Of a DNA stretch of 64,000 nt, positions 45,648 to 54,768 are shown in pieces. This stretch comes from Rhizobiaceae bacterium. Its GTDB lineage: Bacteria; Pseudomonadota; Alphaproteobacteria; Rhizobiales; Rhizobiaceae. Made by a program: the position numbers and the translations under genes. The stretch covers positions 18,073-82,072 of the forward strand of contig JAIXTO010000042.1 of NCBI GenBank assembly GCA_027483885.1, written 5' to 3'. Below the pieces are notes generated by a model. That model had not been told where the DNA came from, searched no databases, and worked only from the letters and a program-made list of their open reading frames with translations. The stretch's first letter is position 1; the number at the start of each line of letters is the position of its first letter.

Positions 45648-46871
45648 TCAGGTCGAGGTTGCCGTGCGGATGTGATCGAGACAGATGGATTGCAGCCTGC
45701 TCGGCAGCCAGGTCTCGCGTATGGTGATGCCGATGGTGCGCGTGCCGAGCCGCTCGCGCACATGGTCGGTGACAGGAATGCACGACAGCAGCCCTTCGCG
45801 TTCCTCGACCGCGATCTGTCGGCTTGAGAGCATCGAAAGGCGGTCGCTTTCCAGGATGATGGCGCGGGTCAAAACGAGGGAGCTTGTCTCGATGCTGGCG
45901 CGGGGCGATACGGGGCATGTCTCGAAAAGCGCATCGAAGGCGGCGCGAATGGGCGTGCCCGATCGTTGCGCCACCCATTCCTGTTGCGCCAGGTCATCAA
46001 GCGATGCCCCCTTGGAGCGTACAGCGAGCGGATGGTTCGCCCGACCGACGATCGCATAGGGGTCGTTGAACAACGCTTCCGTTTTCAGGCCGGCCAGATC
46101 GCTTCCCGAGCGCAGGGCCCCGATCAGGATGTCGCTTGCCCCTGCACGCAACTGCTGTGACAGAAGTTCATAGGAACCGTCCATCACTTCGACCCTTGCA
46201 TGGGGATGAGCGGCGAGCAGCGGATTGAGCGCGCGAGACAGAAGCAGGGTGCGGGCAAGCGGCAGGCACGCGATCTTGATCCTTCCTTCCAGGCGGCCTT
46301 CGAGTTCCTTGAGTTCGTCAGCGGCCTGTTCCAGTTCGATGAGCGCCACCTGCCAGCGCATGGCGAGGCGCCGCCCGACCGTATTCGGCGCCAGACCGCT
46401 TGGGCTGCGCACGAAGATGGCCTTGCCGAGATTGGCCTGCAACTCGTGCAGCGTCCGGTGGAGGGCAGCTGCGGAGCGCGCACCGGCGCGCGCCGCTTCG
46501 GTGATCGAGCCGCTGCCGGCAAGCGCGATCAGCGCCTCGATCTGGCGAAAGCTGATATGGGCAAGGGCCTTGGACGCCAGGATGGGGTCGCGTTTCGAGC
46601 TGGCGCCGAGCGTTTCTCCGAGCGCCGCGATGAGCTGGTTTTCCATCCGGTACAACCGCGCCAGAAGCACCTCGCCGGCATTTGTCGGCTGGCTGCCGGC
46701 GGCATAGCGGGTAAGCAGCTGCGCACCGAAACGGGCCTCGATGCCGGCGAGAGCCACGGAGACCGAGGGCTGCGAGACATTAAGGTCGGCTGCCGCGCGG
46801 TTGAGGCTGCCCGTCTCGCAGACGCGCATGAAGGCACGCAGATGACGAAGATTGAGGTCGGTTGCGATCAT
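45648..46871 (-). CDS. LysR family transcriptional regulator (GbpR-like)
   Basis: Start MIATDLNLRHLRAFMRVCETGSLNRAAADLNVSQPSVSVALAGIEARFGAQLLTRYAAG at 46871; two LysR-HTH-like segments (second: FRQIEALIALAGSGSITEAARAGARSAAALHRTLHELQANLGKAIFVRSPSGL). Confidence 0.9.
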   Translation of the reverse strand: MIATDLNLRHLRAFMRVCETGSLNRAAADLNVSQPSVSVALAGIEARFGAQLLTRYAAGSQPTNAGEVLLARLYRMENQLIAALGETLGASSKRDPILASKALAHISFRQIEALIALAGSGSITEAARAGARSAAALHRTLHELQANLGKAIFVRSPSGLAPNTVGRRLAMRWQVALIELEQAADELKELEGRLEGRIKIACLPLARTLLLSRALNPLLAAHPHARVEVMDGSYELLSQQLRAGASDILIGALRSGSDLAGLKTEALFNDPYAIVGRANHPLAVRSKGASLDDLAQQEWVAQRSGTPIRAAFDALFETCPVSPRASIETSSLVLTRAIILESDRLSMLSSRQIAVEEREGLLSCIPVTDHVRERLGTRTIGITIRETWLPSRLQSICLDHIRTATST

Positions 46872-46982
46872 GTGAGAACCATACACGGATTCGCAAAAAG
46901 CTATAGGCCGGCACTGCTTTCGTATTAGCCCCGCGCTTACCTTTGGTGCGAATGTGCGCCTCAAACATGGAGGAGCATCAAC

Positions 46983-47717
46983 ATGCATCAGAAGACCGGG
47001 CTCGTTGTCAGTGCCCATTCCGCAGATTTCGTCTGGAGGGCCGGCGGCGCTATCGCGGCTCATACCAAGCAGGGTTATGCTGTCACCGTCGTGTGCCTGT
47101 CATTCGGCGAACGCGGCGAGTCCGCCAAGCTCTGGCGCAAAGCCGGCATGACACTCGACGCCGTGAAGACCGACCGCAGGCGCGAGGCGGAGAATGCCGC
47201 CAAAGCGCTTGGCGTTCACGATATCCAGTTCTATGACCTGGGCGATTATCCCCTGCAGATCACGCCGGCGGCGTTCGATCGGCTGGTCGATCTCTACCGC
47301 GAGATCCGCCCGGAATTCATGCTGACCCATTCCCGCCAGGACCCCTACAACTTCGACCACCCGATGGCCACGGAGTTTGCGCAGCATGCGCGGGTCATCG
47401 CCCAGGCACACGGGCACCGGCCGGACGTGCCTGTGCTCGGCGCTCCCCCGGTTTACCTCTTTGAGCCGCACCAGCCGGAGCAGTGCAACTGGAAGCCCAA
47501 TTTCCTTCTCGATATCACCGAGGTCTGGGAGAAGAAGCTGGCAGCCATCAAATGCATGGAAGGCCAGGAGCATCTCTGGGAATATTATACCCGGGTCGCG
47601 CTTCAGCGTGGTGTCCAGGCCTCGCGCAATTCCGACTATAAGATCACCTATGGCGAGGCCTATGAGGCGGTTTTTCCGCATGTCACCGGCACGCTCGGTC
47701 ATGGAGCCTTGGCATGA
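46983..47717 (+). CDS. galB: PIG-L/LmbE-family protein, probable 4-oxalomesaconate hydratase (GalB-like)
   Basis: [43 protein letters not shown]...[24 protein letters not shown]; followed by CHA aldolase and PrpF-type tautomerase homologues. Confidence 0.78.
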   Translation: MHQKTGLVVSAHSADFVWRAGGAIAAHTKQGYAVTVVCLSFGERGESAKLWRKAGMTLDAVKTDRRREAENAAKALGVHDIQFYDLGDYPLQITPAAFDRLVDLYREIRPEFMLTHSRQDPYNFDHPMATEFAQHARVIAQAHGHRPDVPVLGAPPVYLFEPHQPEQCNWKPNFLLDITEVWEKKLAAIKCMEGQEHLWEYYTRVALQRGVQASRNSDYKITYGEAYEAVFPHVTGTLGHGALA

Positions 47718-48388
47718 GTGTCGTACACCGCACCATCGAGCGGCCGCCGCTCGATATCGTCGATGCGCTGGCAAAATGCGGCACAGCGACCGTCCATGAA
47801 GCCATGGGCCGCATCGGCCTGCTGCAATCCTACATGCGGCCGATCTGGAAAGGCGCGCGTGTGGCCGGCACTGCGGTGACGGTTTCCATTCCGCCGGCAG
47901 ACAACTGGATGCTGCATGTGGCCGTGGAGCAATGCCGGGAGGGCGATATCCTGGTCGTTGCCCCGACCTCGCTTTGTGATGCCGGCTATTTCGGCGAGCT
48001 GCTTGCCACATCCCTCAAGGTGCGTGGCGTGCGCGGGCTGGTGATCGAGGCCGGTGTTCGCGACATCGCTGAACTGGAGGAAATGGGTTTTCCCGTCTGG
48101 TCCCGCTTCGTATCCGCACAGGGCACCGTCAAGGCAACGCTCGGTTCCGTCAATGTCCCCATCGTCTGTGCCGGCGCCAGTATCTCGCCCGGCGACATCA
48201 TCGTTGCGGATGATGATGGCGTGATGGTCGTGCCGAAAGCCAGGTCCGAAACTGCGCTGCAGGCATCCCGGGCGCGGCTGGAGAAGGAACGCCAGACCCG
48301 CGCGCGGCTGATGGCGGGGGAACTGGGCCTCGACATCTACGGGATGCGCGAGACGCTCGCTGCCAAGGGACTGACCTACATCGATTGA
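47714..48388 (+). CDS. galC: RraA-like 4-carboxy-4-hydroxy-2-oxoadipate aldolase (GalC/LigK/ProA-like)
   Basis: [97 protein letters not shown]. Confidence 0.85.
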   Translation: MSVVHRTIERPPLDIVDALAKCGTATVHEAMGRIGLLQSYMRPIWKGARVAGTAVTVSIPPADNWMLHVAVEQCREGDILVVAPTSLCDAGYFGELLATSLKVRGVRGLVIEAGVRDIAELEEMGFPVWSRFVSAQGTVKATLGSVNVPIVCAGASISPGDIIVADDDGVMVVPKARSETALQASRARLEKERQTRARLMAGELGLDIYGMRETLAAKGLTYID

Positions 48389-48435
48389 TCAGAAGCCGGG
48401 AAAGGGGGAGGAACCTTTGCCGCACGGGAGGACAT

Positions 48436-49320
48436 ATGACCACGATTGCTTTCATCGGCTTCGGTGAGGCGGCGCAATCCATCGCCGGCGGCCTTAATGG
48501 CCATAATGCTGTGCGACTTGCCGCATTTGACCTGCGGTTTCAGGATCCGGCAGCTTCTGCAGGCCTGCGCGCCACTGCCGCAGAACGCGGCGTGCAGCCA
48601 CTCGACACGATTGCCGACATCGCGTCGGCGGACATCGTTCTGTCGCTCGTCGTGGGGGCAGCGACGAGGGCCGTTGCAGCGTCGGCCGCCCCACATCTTT
48701 CGCAGGATGCCCTCTTTATCGATCTCAACTCCGTCGGCCCGAATACCAAGGCTCTGGCTGCAGCCGAGATCGCGGCGGGCAAGGGCAGCTTCGTTGAAGG
48801 TGCCGTCATGGCGCGCGTGCCACCTTACGCACAGAAGGTGCCGATCCTTGTTGCCGGTCCACGCGCTTTCGAGGCTGCCGAGCGGCTGAATTCACTCGGG
48901 ATGAATCTCGAGGCCGTCGGCGACACGCCGGGCCAGGCCTCGTCGCTGAAAATGATCCGTTCGGTGATGATCAAGGGCGTTGAAGCACTTCTGATCGAGG
49001 CGTTGTCATCGGCGGAGCGGGCCGGCGTTACCGAACGTATCCTCGATTCCGTCGGCGAAACCTTCCCGGGGCTCGATTGGCGCCAGGTCGCCGATTATTA
49101 CCTGTCGCGTACGCTCGAACACGGTGCGCGCCGAGTAACAGAGATGACCGAAGCGGCCGAGACCATTGAATCGCTTGGACTGAAAGCTCCAATGTCCCGG
49201 GCGGCCTGCGAGACGATCGCCAAAGCCCATGCCGCGATGAAAAACCAGGGCCTGTCTGTTACCGACGGATACCGTGGTTTCGTGCCCGTCCTCGCACGTC
49301 GCCTGGCAGAGGGCCTCTGA
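48436..49320 (+). CDS. NAD(P)-binding 6-phosphogluconate-dehydrogenase-like protein (DUF1932-type)
   Basis: TTIAFIGFGEAAQSIAGGLNGHNAVRLAAFDLRF; DLNSVGPNTKALAAAEI; GQASSLKMIRSVMIKGVEALLIEALSSAERAGV. Confidence 0.85.
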   Translation: MTTIAFIGFGEAAQSIAGGLNGHNAVRLAAFDLRFQDPAASAGLRATAAERGVQPLDTIADIASADIVLSLVVGAATRAVAASAAPHLSQDALFIDLNSVGPNTKALAAAEIAAGKGSFVEGAVMARVPPYAQKVPILVAGPRAFEAAERLNSLGMNLEAVGDTPGQASSLKMIRSVMIKGVEALLIEALSSAERAGVTERILDSVGETFPGLDWRQVADYYLSRTLEHGARRVTEMTEAAETIESLGLKAPMSRAACETIAKAHAAMKNQGLSVTDGYRGFVPVLARRLAEGL

Positions 49321-49322
49321 CA

Positions 49323-49480
49323 TGGATGGCATCCTTCAGTCGCTCGGCGTCATTTTTTTTTTTTTTGTCCTTGTGGTTCTCATCCTCGGAGCCTTGCTCG
49401 GCATCATCATCGGCGCCCTGCCGGGGCTTGGCCCATCGATCGGGCTGTTCGCCAGACTGCTCGAACTTCCGCTACCCTGA
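49323..49480 (+). pseudogene. N-terminal remnant of a TctA-family tripartite tricarboxylate transporter large permease
   Basis: 52 aa MDGILQSLGVIFFFFVLVVLILGALLGIIIGALPGLGPSIGLFARLLELPLP then stop; LLGIIIGALPGLGPSIGL matches TctA N-terminus; contains T14 run at 49353-49366. Confidence 0.6.
49353..49366 (+). repeat. Homopolymer T14 inside the TctA-like remnant
   Basis: Directly read: gtcATTTTTTTTTTTTTTgtcc. Confidence 0.95.
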
Positions 49481-49504
49481 CCTCAACAAAAATCAACAGG
49501 AGTG

Positions 49505-50578
49505 ATGACCATGATGCAGAACGGGATCGCGTGCATGATGATGAGGGGCGGCACCTCGAAGGGGGCCTATTTCCTCGCCGACGATCTGCCTTCAGACAGC
49601 CATGAGCGCGACCGTCTTCTGCTGCGCATCATGGGCTCGCCCGATCCGCGCCAGATCGACGGTATCGGTGGTGCGGATCCGCTGACCAGCAAGGTCGCTG
49701 TCGTGCGCGCGTCGACCCGGCCGGGCTTTGATGTCGATTACCTGTTCCTCCAGGTTTTCGTCGACCAGGCGCTCGTCAGCGATAGCCAGAATTGCGGCAA
49801 TATTCTTGCCGGCATCGGTGCGTTTGCCGTCGAACGTGGGCTCGTCAAGGCCAGCGACGGCGAGACTGCGGTCCGCATCTACATGGAAAATACCGGACAA
49901 TCCGCCGTGGCCCGGATCCGCACCGAAAACGGCCGGCCCGTCTATACCGGCGACGCCTCCATAGACGGTGTGCCGTGGCCGGCGGCCCCCGTCTATCTCA
50001 CATTCACCGATGCCGCCGGCTCAAGCTGCGGAGCACTGCTGCCGACCGGTTCAGCTGCAACCGAGATCGATGGCGTCACCTGCACGCTGATCGACAACGG
50101 CATGCCTGTCGTTGTCATGCGCGCGGCGGATTTCGGCCTGTCCGGTTATGAAAGCCGCGAGGACCTGGAGGGGAACGAAAAGGTCAAGGCGCGGATCGAA
50201 CGCATCCGGCTTGCGGCAGGCCCGCTGATGAACCTCGGCGACGTCACGAAGAAATCCGTTCCGAAGATGACGCTGGTCGCACCGCCGTTAAGCGGTGGCG
50301 CCATCATGACCCGCAGCTTCATTCCCCACCGCGTCCATGCGTCCATCGGCGTCTTCGGTGCATTGAGTGTTGCCACGGCCTGCATGTTTCCCGAAAGCCC
50401 GGCCTCAGCCATGGCGGTCCTGCCGGCCGGTGACGACAACACCGTGGCCGTCGAACATCCGACCGGCCAAATGGAGATCCTGCTGCGCCTCGACCAGAAT
50501 GCGCCGGGCGGGCTCGGCGAATGTTCGTTTCTGCGCACCGCCCGCAAGCTTTTTGATGGACACGTGTTCGAAAACTGA
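49505..50578 (+). CDS. galD: PrpF-family isomerase, probable 4-oxalomesaconate tautomerase (GalD/LigU-like)
   Basis: NGIACMMMRGGTSKGAYFLADDLPSDSHERDRLLLRIMGSPDPRQIDGIGGADPLTSKVAVV; SQNCGNILAGIGAFAVERGLV; position in a galBCD-like cluster. Confidence 0.83.
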   Translation: MTMMQNGIACMMMRGGTSKGAYFLADDLPSDSHERDRLLLRIMGSPDPRQIDGIGGADPLTSKVAVVRASTRPGFDVDYLFLQVFVDQALVSDSQNCGNILAGIGAFAVERGLVKASDGETAVRIYMENTGQSAVARIRTENGRPVYTGDASIDGVPWPAAPVYLTFTDAAGSSCGALLPTGSAATEIDGVTCTLIDNGMPVVVMRAADFGLSGYESREDLEGNEKVKARIERIRLAAGPLMNLGDVTKKSVPKMTLVAPPLSGGAIMTRSFIPHRVHASIGVFGALSVATACMFPESPASAMAVLPAGDDNTVAVEHPTGQMEILLRLDQNAPGGLGECSFLRTARKLFDGHVFEN

Positions 50579-50757
50579 CATCGCGAGCACGAAGGGAGGC
50601 TTCATGGGGGACAGTCGATCGTCCCAGACTGGCGGTTGTTGAAAGGATCTTCGGAAGTCACGCGCCTCGGCAGTCGAATCCGTTGGCTCGATTGGTGGAT
50701 GGCACGAGAGAAATCTGCATCAATAATGTGCATGCTCGATTGTTGTGCTTGAAATTG

Positions 50758-50779
50758 CTGATACCACCGTTAGTATCAG
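50758..50779. promoter_or_regulatory. Inverted repeat CTGATAC-N8-GTATCAG upstream of the Pot-like operon
   Basis: Directly read; 66 bp upstream of the SBP start codon. Confidence 0.45.
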
Positions 50780-50844
50780 GGGGTCGAAGGGAGCAGATCC
50801 CCCGCGAGACCCCCGGCACATTTCCCGAAGAAGGACAAAACCCC

Positions 50845-51885
50845 ATGACGAAAGCAACTCGGCTGCGCGCCTCAGCTCTGGCGATCGGCGCCGTACTTGC
50901 CGCCTCGATCTCGACGATGGCTGAAGCAAAAACACTGACCATCTCCTGGTGGGGCTATAACGGCGACAAGCTGAACGCCAACATTGTCGAGCCGTTCAAG
51001 AAGATCTGCGGTTGCGACATCGTTTTTGAAACCGGCAACAATGCCGACCGCCTGAACAAGCTGAAGCTGCGCGGTGGCAAGGGCGTTGACGTCATCTACC
51101 TCACCGACAGCTATTCCCAGATCGGCATTGCCGAGGGCCTGTTCCAGAAGGTGGACGCCGCCAAGCTGACGAACCTTGCCGACCTCTACGACCTCGCAAA
51201 GGACCCGCAGGGCGGATACGGCCCGGCCTATACGATCGGGCGCGTCGGCATTGTCTATGACGCAGCCAAGGTCAATCCGGCGATCTCGTCGTGGAACGAT
51301 CTGTGGCGCGAAGACCTGAAGAGTGCGGTTACCCTTCCGGGCATCACCACCACCGCCGGCCCGATGGTCGTGCTGCAGGCGGCAAAACATGCGGGAGCCG
51401 ATGCTTTTTCCGATGCGGACAAGGCCTTTGCCGCGATCGAAGCACTGAAGCCGAACGTTGCCAAGAACTACAATACCGGTTCGGAACTGGTGAACCTCAT
51501 CTCCACCGGCGAAGCCAAGGTTGCCATCGCGCAGGATTTCACGCTCGTTTCGATGAAGGCTGCCGTGCCGACGATGACCTGGGCCAGCCTGTCTGACGGC
51601 GACATCGCCACGCTCAACACGGTCAACATTCCGGCAGGATCTGAAAACGTCGAACTGGCCCACCAGTTCATCAATTTCATCCTGTCGAAGGATGTCCAGC
51701 AGATCGAAGCCGAGCAGGGGGTTGATGCACCCGTCTCCACCAAGGTGTCGCTGACGCCGGAGCAGGCCAAGATCTGGACCTATGGCGCCGACATGATCGC
51801 CAAGCTCAACCGCCTCGATTACGTCAAGCTGAACGAGGCCAAGACCGACTGGATCGATGGCTGGAACGAGATTTTCAGCAAGTAA
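50845..51885 (+). CDS. Spermidine/putrescine-type ABC substrate-binding protein (PotD/PotF-like)
   Basis: Signal peptide; TLTISWWGYNGDKLNANIVEPFKKICGCDIVFETGNNADRLNKLKLRGGKGVDVIYLTDSYSQIGIAEGLF. Confidence 0.9.
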   Translation: MTKATRLRASALAIGAVLAASISTMAEAKTLTISWWGYNGDKLNANIVEPFKKICGCDIVFETGNNADRLNKLKLRGGKGVDVIYLTDSYSQIGIAEGLFQKVDAAKLTNLADLYDLAKDPQGGYGPAYTIGRVGIVYDAAKVNPAISSWNDLWREDLKSAVTLPGITTTAGPMVVLQAAKHAGADAFSDADKAFAAIEALKPNVAKNYNTGSELVNLISTGEAKVAIAQDFTLVSMKAAVPTMTWASLSDGDIATLNTVNIPAGSENVELAHQFINFILSKDVQQIEAEQGVDAPVSTKVSLTPEQAKIWTYGADMIAKLNRLDYVKLNEAKTDWIDGWNEIFSK

Positions 51886-52071
51886 GCAGCATAATCCGTG
51901 CATGACTGTGCCGGCCCGGCCGCAATCCGGGCCGGCACACTTGAATGAAAGGCGCGCTTGCGCCATCCTGACCTTGCGAGGCTTCAAGAGCCTCCGACAC
52001 CCATTCACGACATCGAAATCAAGGCTCCGTCCGCCCGTCAACCGACCCTGGACACGCCGCTTGAGCAAGAC

Positions 52072-52899
52072 ATGATAAAACGTTTAAGCCCCTGGATATT
52101 GGCCGGACCGGCAAGCCTGCTCGTGCTGGTATTCCTCATTCTCCCCGTCGGCTCGACGCTGATTGCGACCTTTACCGATGCGAAGGGCTGGGCCGCTCCC
52201 TATGCCGCCTTTTTCAACAGCGGCTTTCGCCGCACCGTGCTTTACCGCACCATCGAGATTTCGCTGATCACCACGATCATATCCGTCGTGCTGGGTTTTA
52301 TCGCCGCCTATGTGGTGGCGCAGATGCCGGCGCGGCTGAAAAGCATCATGATCATCGCCGCCGTCTTTCCGCTGCTGACCGGTGTCGTGGTGCGCTCTTT
52401 TGCCTGGCTGATCCTGCTTGGCAAGAACGGCATCCTCAACACGGCGCTTCTCTCTGTCGGGTTTATTTCCGAGCCGATCTCGATGCTCTACACCGAAGGC
52501 GCCGTCATTGCGGCCATGGTCTATCTTTTCGTGCCGCTGATGATCCTGACGCTTGCCGGCGTGCTGGAAGGCATCCCCAAGGATGTGGTGGAAGCGGCGA
52601 CCTCGCTGGGTGCAACGCCCTTTGCGGTGTTTCGCCAGGTCATCCTGCCGCTTGCCATGCCGGGCCTCATCGTCGGCGCGGTGCTCGTGTTTACCGGCAG
52701 CTTCACCTCATACGCGACGCCGCAGCTGCTTGGCGGCGAGCGCCAGATGATGATGGGAACGCTTCTCTACCAGCGGGCGATGGTGACCTTCGACTGGACC
52801 GGCGCCTCGACCGTTGCCGCGATCATGGTGGTCGTGACCATTCTCATCGTTGTCTTGATGACGCGGCTTGCACGCCGCCTGAACCCGATGGCGGGCTAA
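52072..52899 (+). CDS. ABC transporter permease (PotB/PotH-like)
   Basis: MIKRLSPWILAGPASLLVLVFLILPVGSTLIATFTDAKG; EGIPKDVVEAATSLGATPFAVFRQVILPLAMPGLIVGAV. Confidence 0.93.
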   Translation: MIKRLSPWILAGPASLLVLVFLILPVGSTLIATFTDAKGWAAPYAAFFNSGFRRTVLYRTIEISLITTIISVVLGFIAAYVVAQMPARLKSIMIIAAVFPLLTGVVVRSFAWLILLGKNGILNTALLSVGFISEPISMLYTEGAVIAAMVYLFVPLMILTLAGVLEGIPKDVVEAATSLGATPFAVFRQVILPLAMPGLIVGAVLVFTGSFTSYATPQLLGGERQMMMGTLLYQRAMVTFDWTGASTVAAIMVVVTILIVVLMTRLARRLNPMAG

Positions 52900-52903
52900 A
52901 ACC

Positions 52904-53692
52904 ATGCGCAACACACTTCACCCGGCCCTGACCATCACCGCCTCGATCATCTTCATCATCCTGATCGCCCCGCTCTTCATCATTCTGGGTGCGGCCGTCA
53001 GCGACACCAATTACCTCACCTTTCCACCGCAGGGTTTCACCATGCGCTGGTTCAGCAATATCTTCGAGATCAGCGCCTTTCGCACCACAGCCATCACCAG
53101 CCTGCAGATCGCCTTTTTCGGCACGTTCCTGGCGCTTCTCATCGGCATTCCCGCCGCCTATGCGCTCAATCGTTTTCGCATAAGGCTGCCGTCCTGGCTG
53201 TCGAACGTCTTCGTGCTGCCCATCCTGGTGCCGGAAATCGTGCTTGGCTTCTCGCTGATGAAATCGGTGACGATCGGCCTCAACCTGCCGGTGTTTACGA
53301 CGCTGCTGCTCGGTCATGCGCTCTTGGTGCTGCCCTATGCGGTGCGGGTGGTGGGAGCAAGCCTTGCCTCCTTCGACTTTTCCATCGAGGAGGCCGCCAT
53401 CAGCCTCGGTTGCCCGCCGCTCAAGGCATTTTTGACGGTGGTGCTGCCCAATATCAGCGCCGGCGTCATCGCCGCGTTCATCCTGGCCTTCATCACCTCA
53501 ATCAATGACGTGTCCATCTCGCTGTTTTTGACCGGCCCCGGCATTTCCACGCTGCCGATCCAGATCCTTGCCCATATGGAACAGTTTTTCGACCCGACGA
53601 TTGCCTCCGTTTCCGTGCTTCTGATGCTCTTGACGGTTGGCGTGATGGCCATCGTCGAAGCCACCCTTGGCCTCACCTTCCTGACAAAGTGA
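52904..53692 (+). CDS. ABC transporter permease (PotC/PotI-like)
   Basis: FSIEEAAISLGCPPLKAFLTVVLPNISAGVIAAFILAFITSINDVSISLFLTGPGISTLPIQI. Confidence 0.93.
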   Translation: MRNTLHPALTITASIIFIILIAPLFIILGAAVSDTNYLTFPPQGFTMRWFSNIFEISAFRTTAITSLQIAFFGTFLALLIGIPAAYALNRFRIRLPSWLSNVFVLPILVPEIVLGFSLMKSVTIGLNLPVFTTLLLGHALLVLPYAVRVVGASLASFDFSIEEAAISLGCPPLKAFLTVVLPNISAGVIAAFILAFITSINDVSISLFLTGPGISTLPIQILAHMEQFFDPTIASVSVLLMLLTVGVMAIVEATLGLTFLTK

Positions 53693-53699
53693 ATTTGCC

Positions 53700-54758
53700 G
53701 TGACCGTTTCGCTGACACTCGACCACATCACCGCCCATTACGGCTCCACGCAGGTGCTGGAAGACCTTTCGCTCGCCATCAAGGCCGGCGAACTGGTTTC
53801 GCTGCTCGGCTCCTCCGGCTGCGGCAAGACAACGACGCTGCGCCTGGTTGCGGGTTTTCTCGAGCCGACAAGCGGCACGATCCAGCTTGGCGAGCGCGAC
53901 CTCACCCGCCTTGCCGCCCACAAGCGCGATATCGGGCTGGTGTTCCAGAATTATGCGCTGTTTCCGCATCTGTCGGTGCGCGACAATGTTGCTTTTGGCC
54001 TGAAACAGCGCGGCCTTGGCGGCACCGAGCGCACCGCCAAGGCCAATGCCATGCTGGAGCGGGTCGGTCTTTCATCCTTTGCCGATCGTATGCCGGCGGC
54101 CCTGTCCGGCGGGCAAAAACAGCGAGTGGCCCTTGCCCGTGCACTCGTCATCGAACCGCCGCTCTTGATGTTCGATGAGCCATTGTCCAACCTCGATGCC
54201 AAGCTGCGCGTCGACATGCGCGTCGAAATCCGGCGGTTGCAACGCGCCAACGGCACGACCTCGCTGTATGTAACGCACGACCAGGAAGAAGCATTTTCGA
54301 TTTCCGATCGCGTCGCCATCATGAACGCCGGCAGGATCATGCAGCTTGATCGGCCGGAAGTGCTCTACCAGCGCCCGGCCAACAGTTTTGTCGCCCGTTT
54401 CGTGGGGTTCGAGAACCTGATCGGAATGACGGTCACCGCACGTGACGGCGAGACGGTCACGGCGGTGACGCAGGCGGGCGCGACGCTGAAGCTGTCGCAA
54501 TCGGTCTTCGGCGCCATCCCCGACCGCTTTGTGCTGGCCGCCCGTCCCGATGGTCTGGCCGTCAGCCGGGAAGGGGAGGGCATCCCCGTAACGCTCGGCA
54601 TCCGCACCTATCTCGGACGCGCCTATCAATACCAGTGCACGACGCCGGCCGGAGATTACCTCGGCAACGGGCCGCTCACCGAATTGCTCGACCCGGGCAC
54701 GGCAGCCGTGCTGACCCCTGTGCCCGAACAGTGCTGCATCCTGCCTTCAGACGCTTGA
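53700..54758 (+). CDS. ABC transporter ATP-binding protein (PotA/PotG-like)
   Basis: Walker A GSSGCGKTT; LSGGQKQRVALARALVIEPPLLMFDEPLSNLDAKLR. Confidence 0.95.
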   Translation: MTVSLTLDHITAHYGSTQVLEDLSLAIKAGELVSLLGSSGCGKTTTLRLVAGFLEPTSGTIQLGERDLTRLAAHKRDIGLVFQNYALFPHLSVRDNVAFGLKQRGLGGTERTAKANAMLERVGLSSFADRMPAALSGGQKQRVALARALVIEPPLLMFDEPLSNLDAKLRVDMRVEIRRLQRANGTTSLYVTHDQEEAFSISDRVAIMNAGRIMQLDRPEVLYQRPANSFVARFVGFENLIGMTVTARDGETVTAVTQAGATLKLSQSVFGAIPDRFVLAARPDGLAVSREGEGIPVTLGIRTYLGRAYQYQCTTPAGDYLGNGPLTELLDPGTAAVLTPVPEQCCILPSDA

Positions 54759-54768
54759 GGAAAATCCC

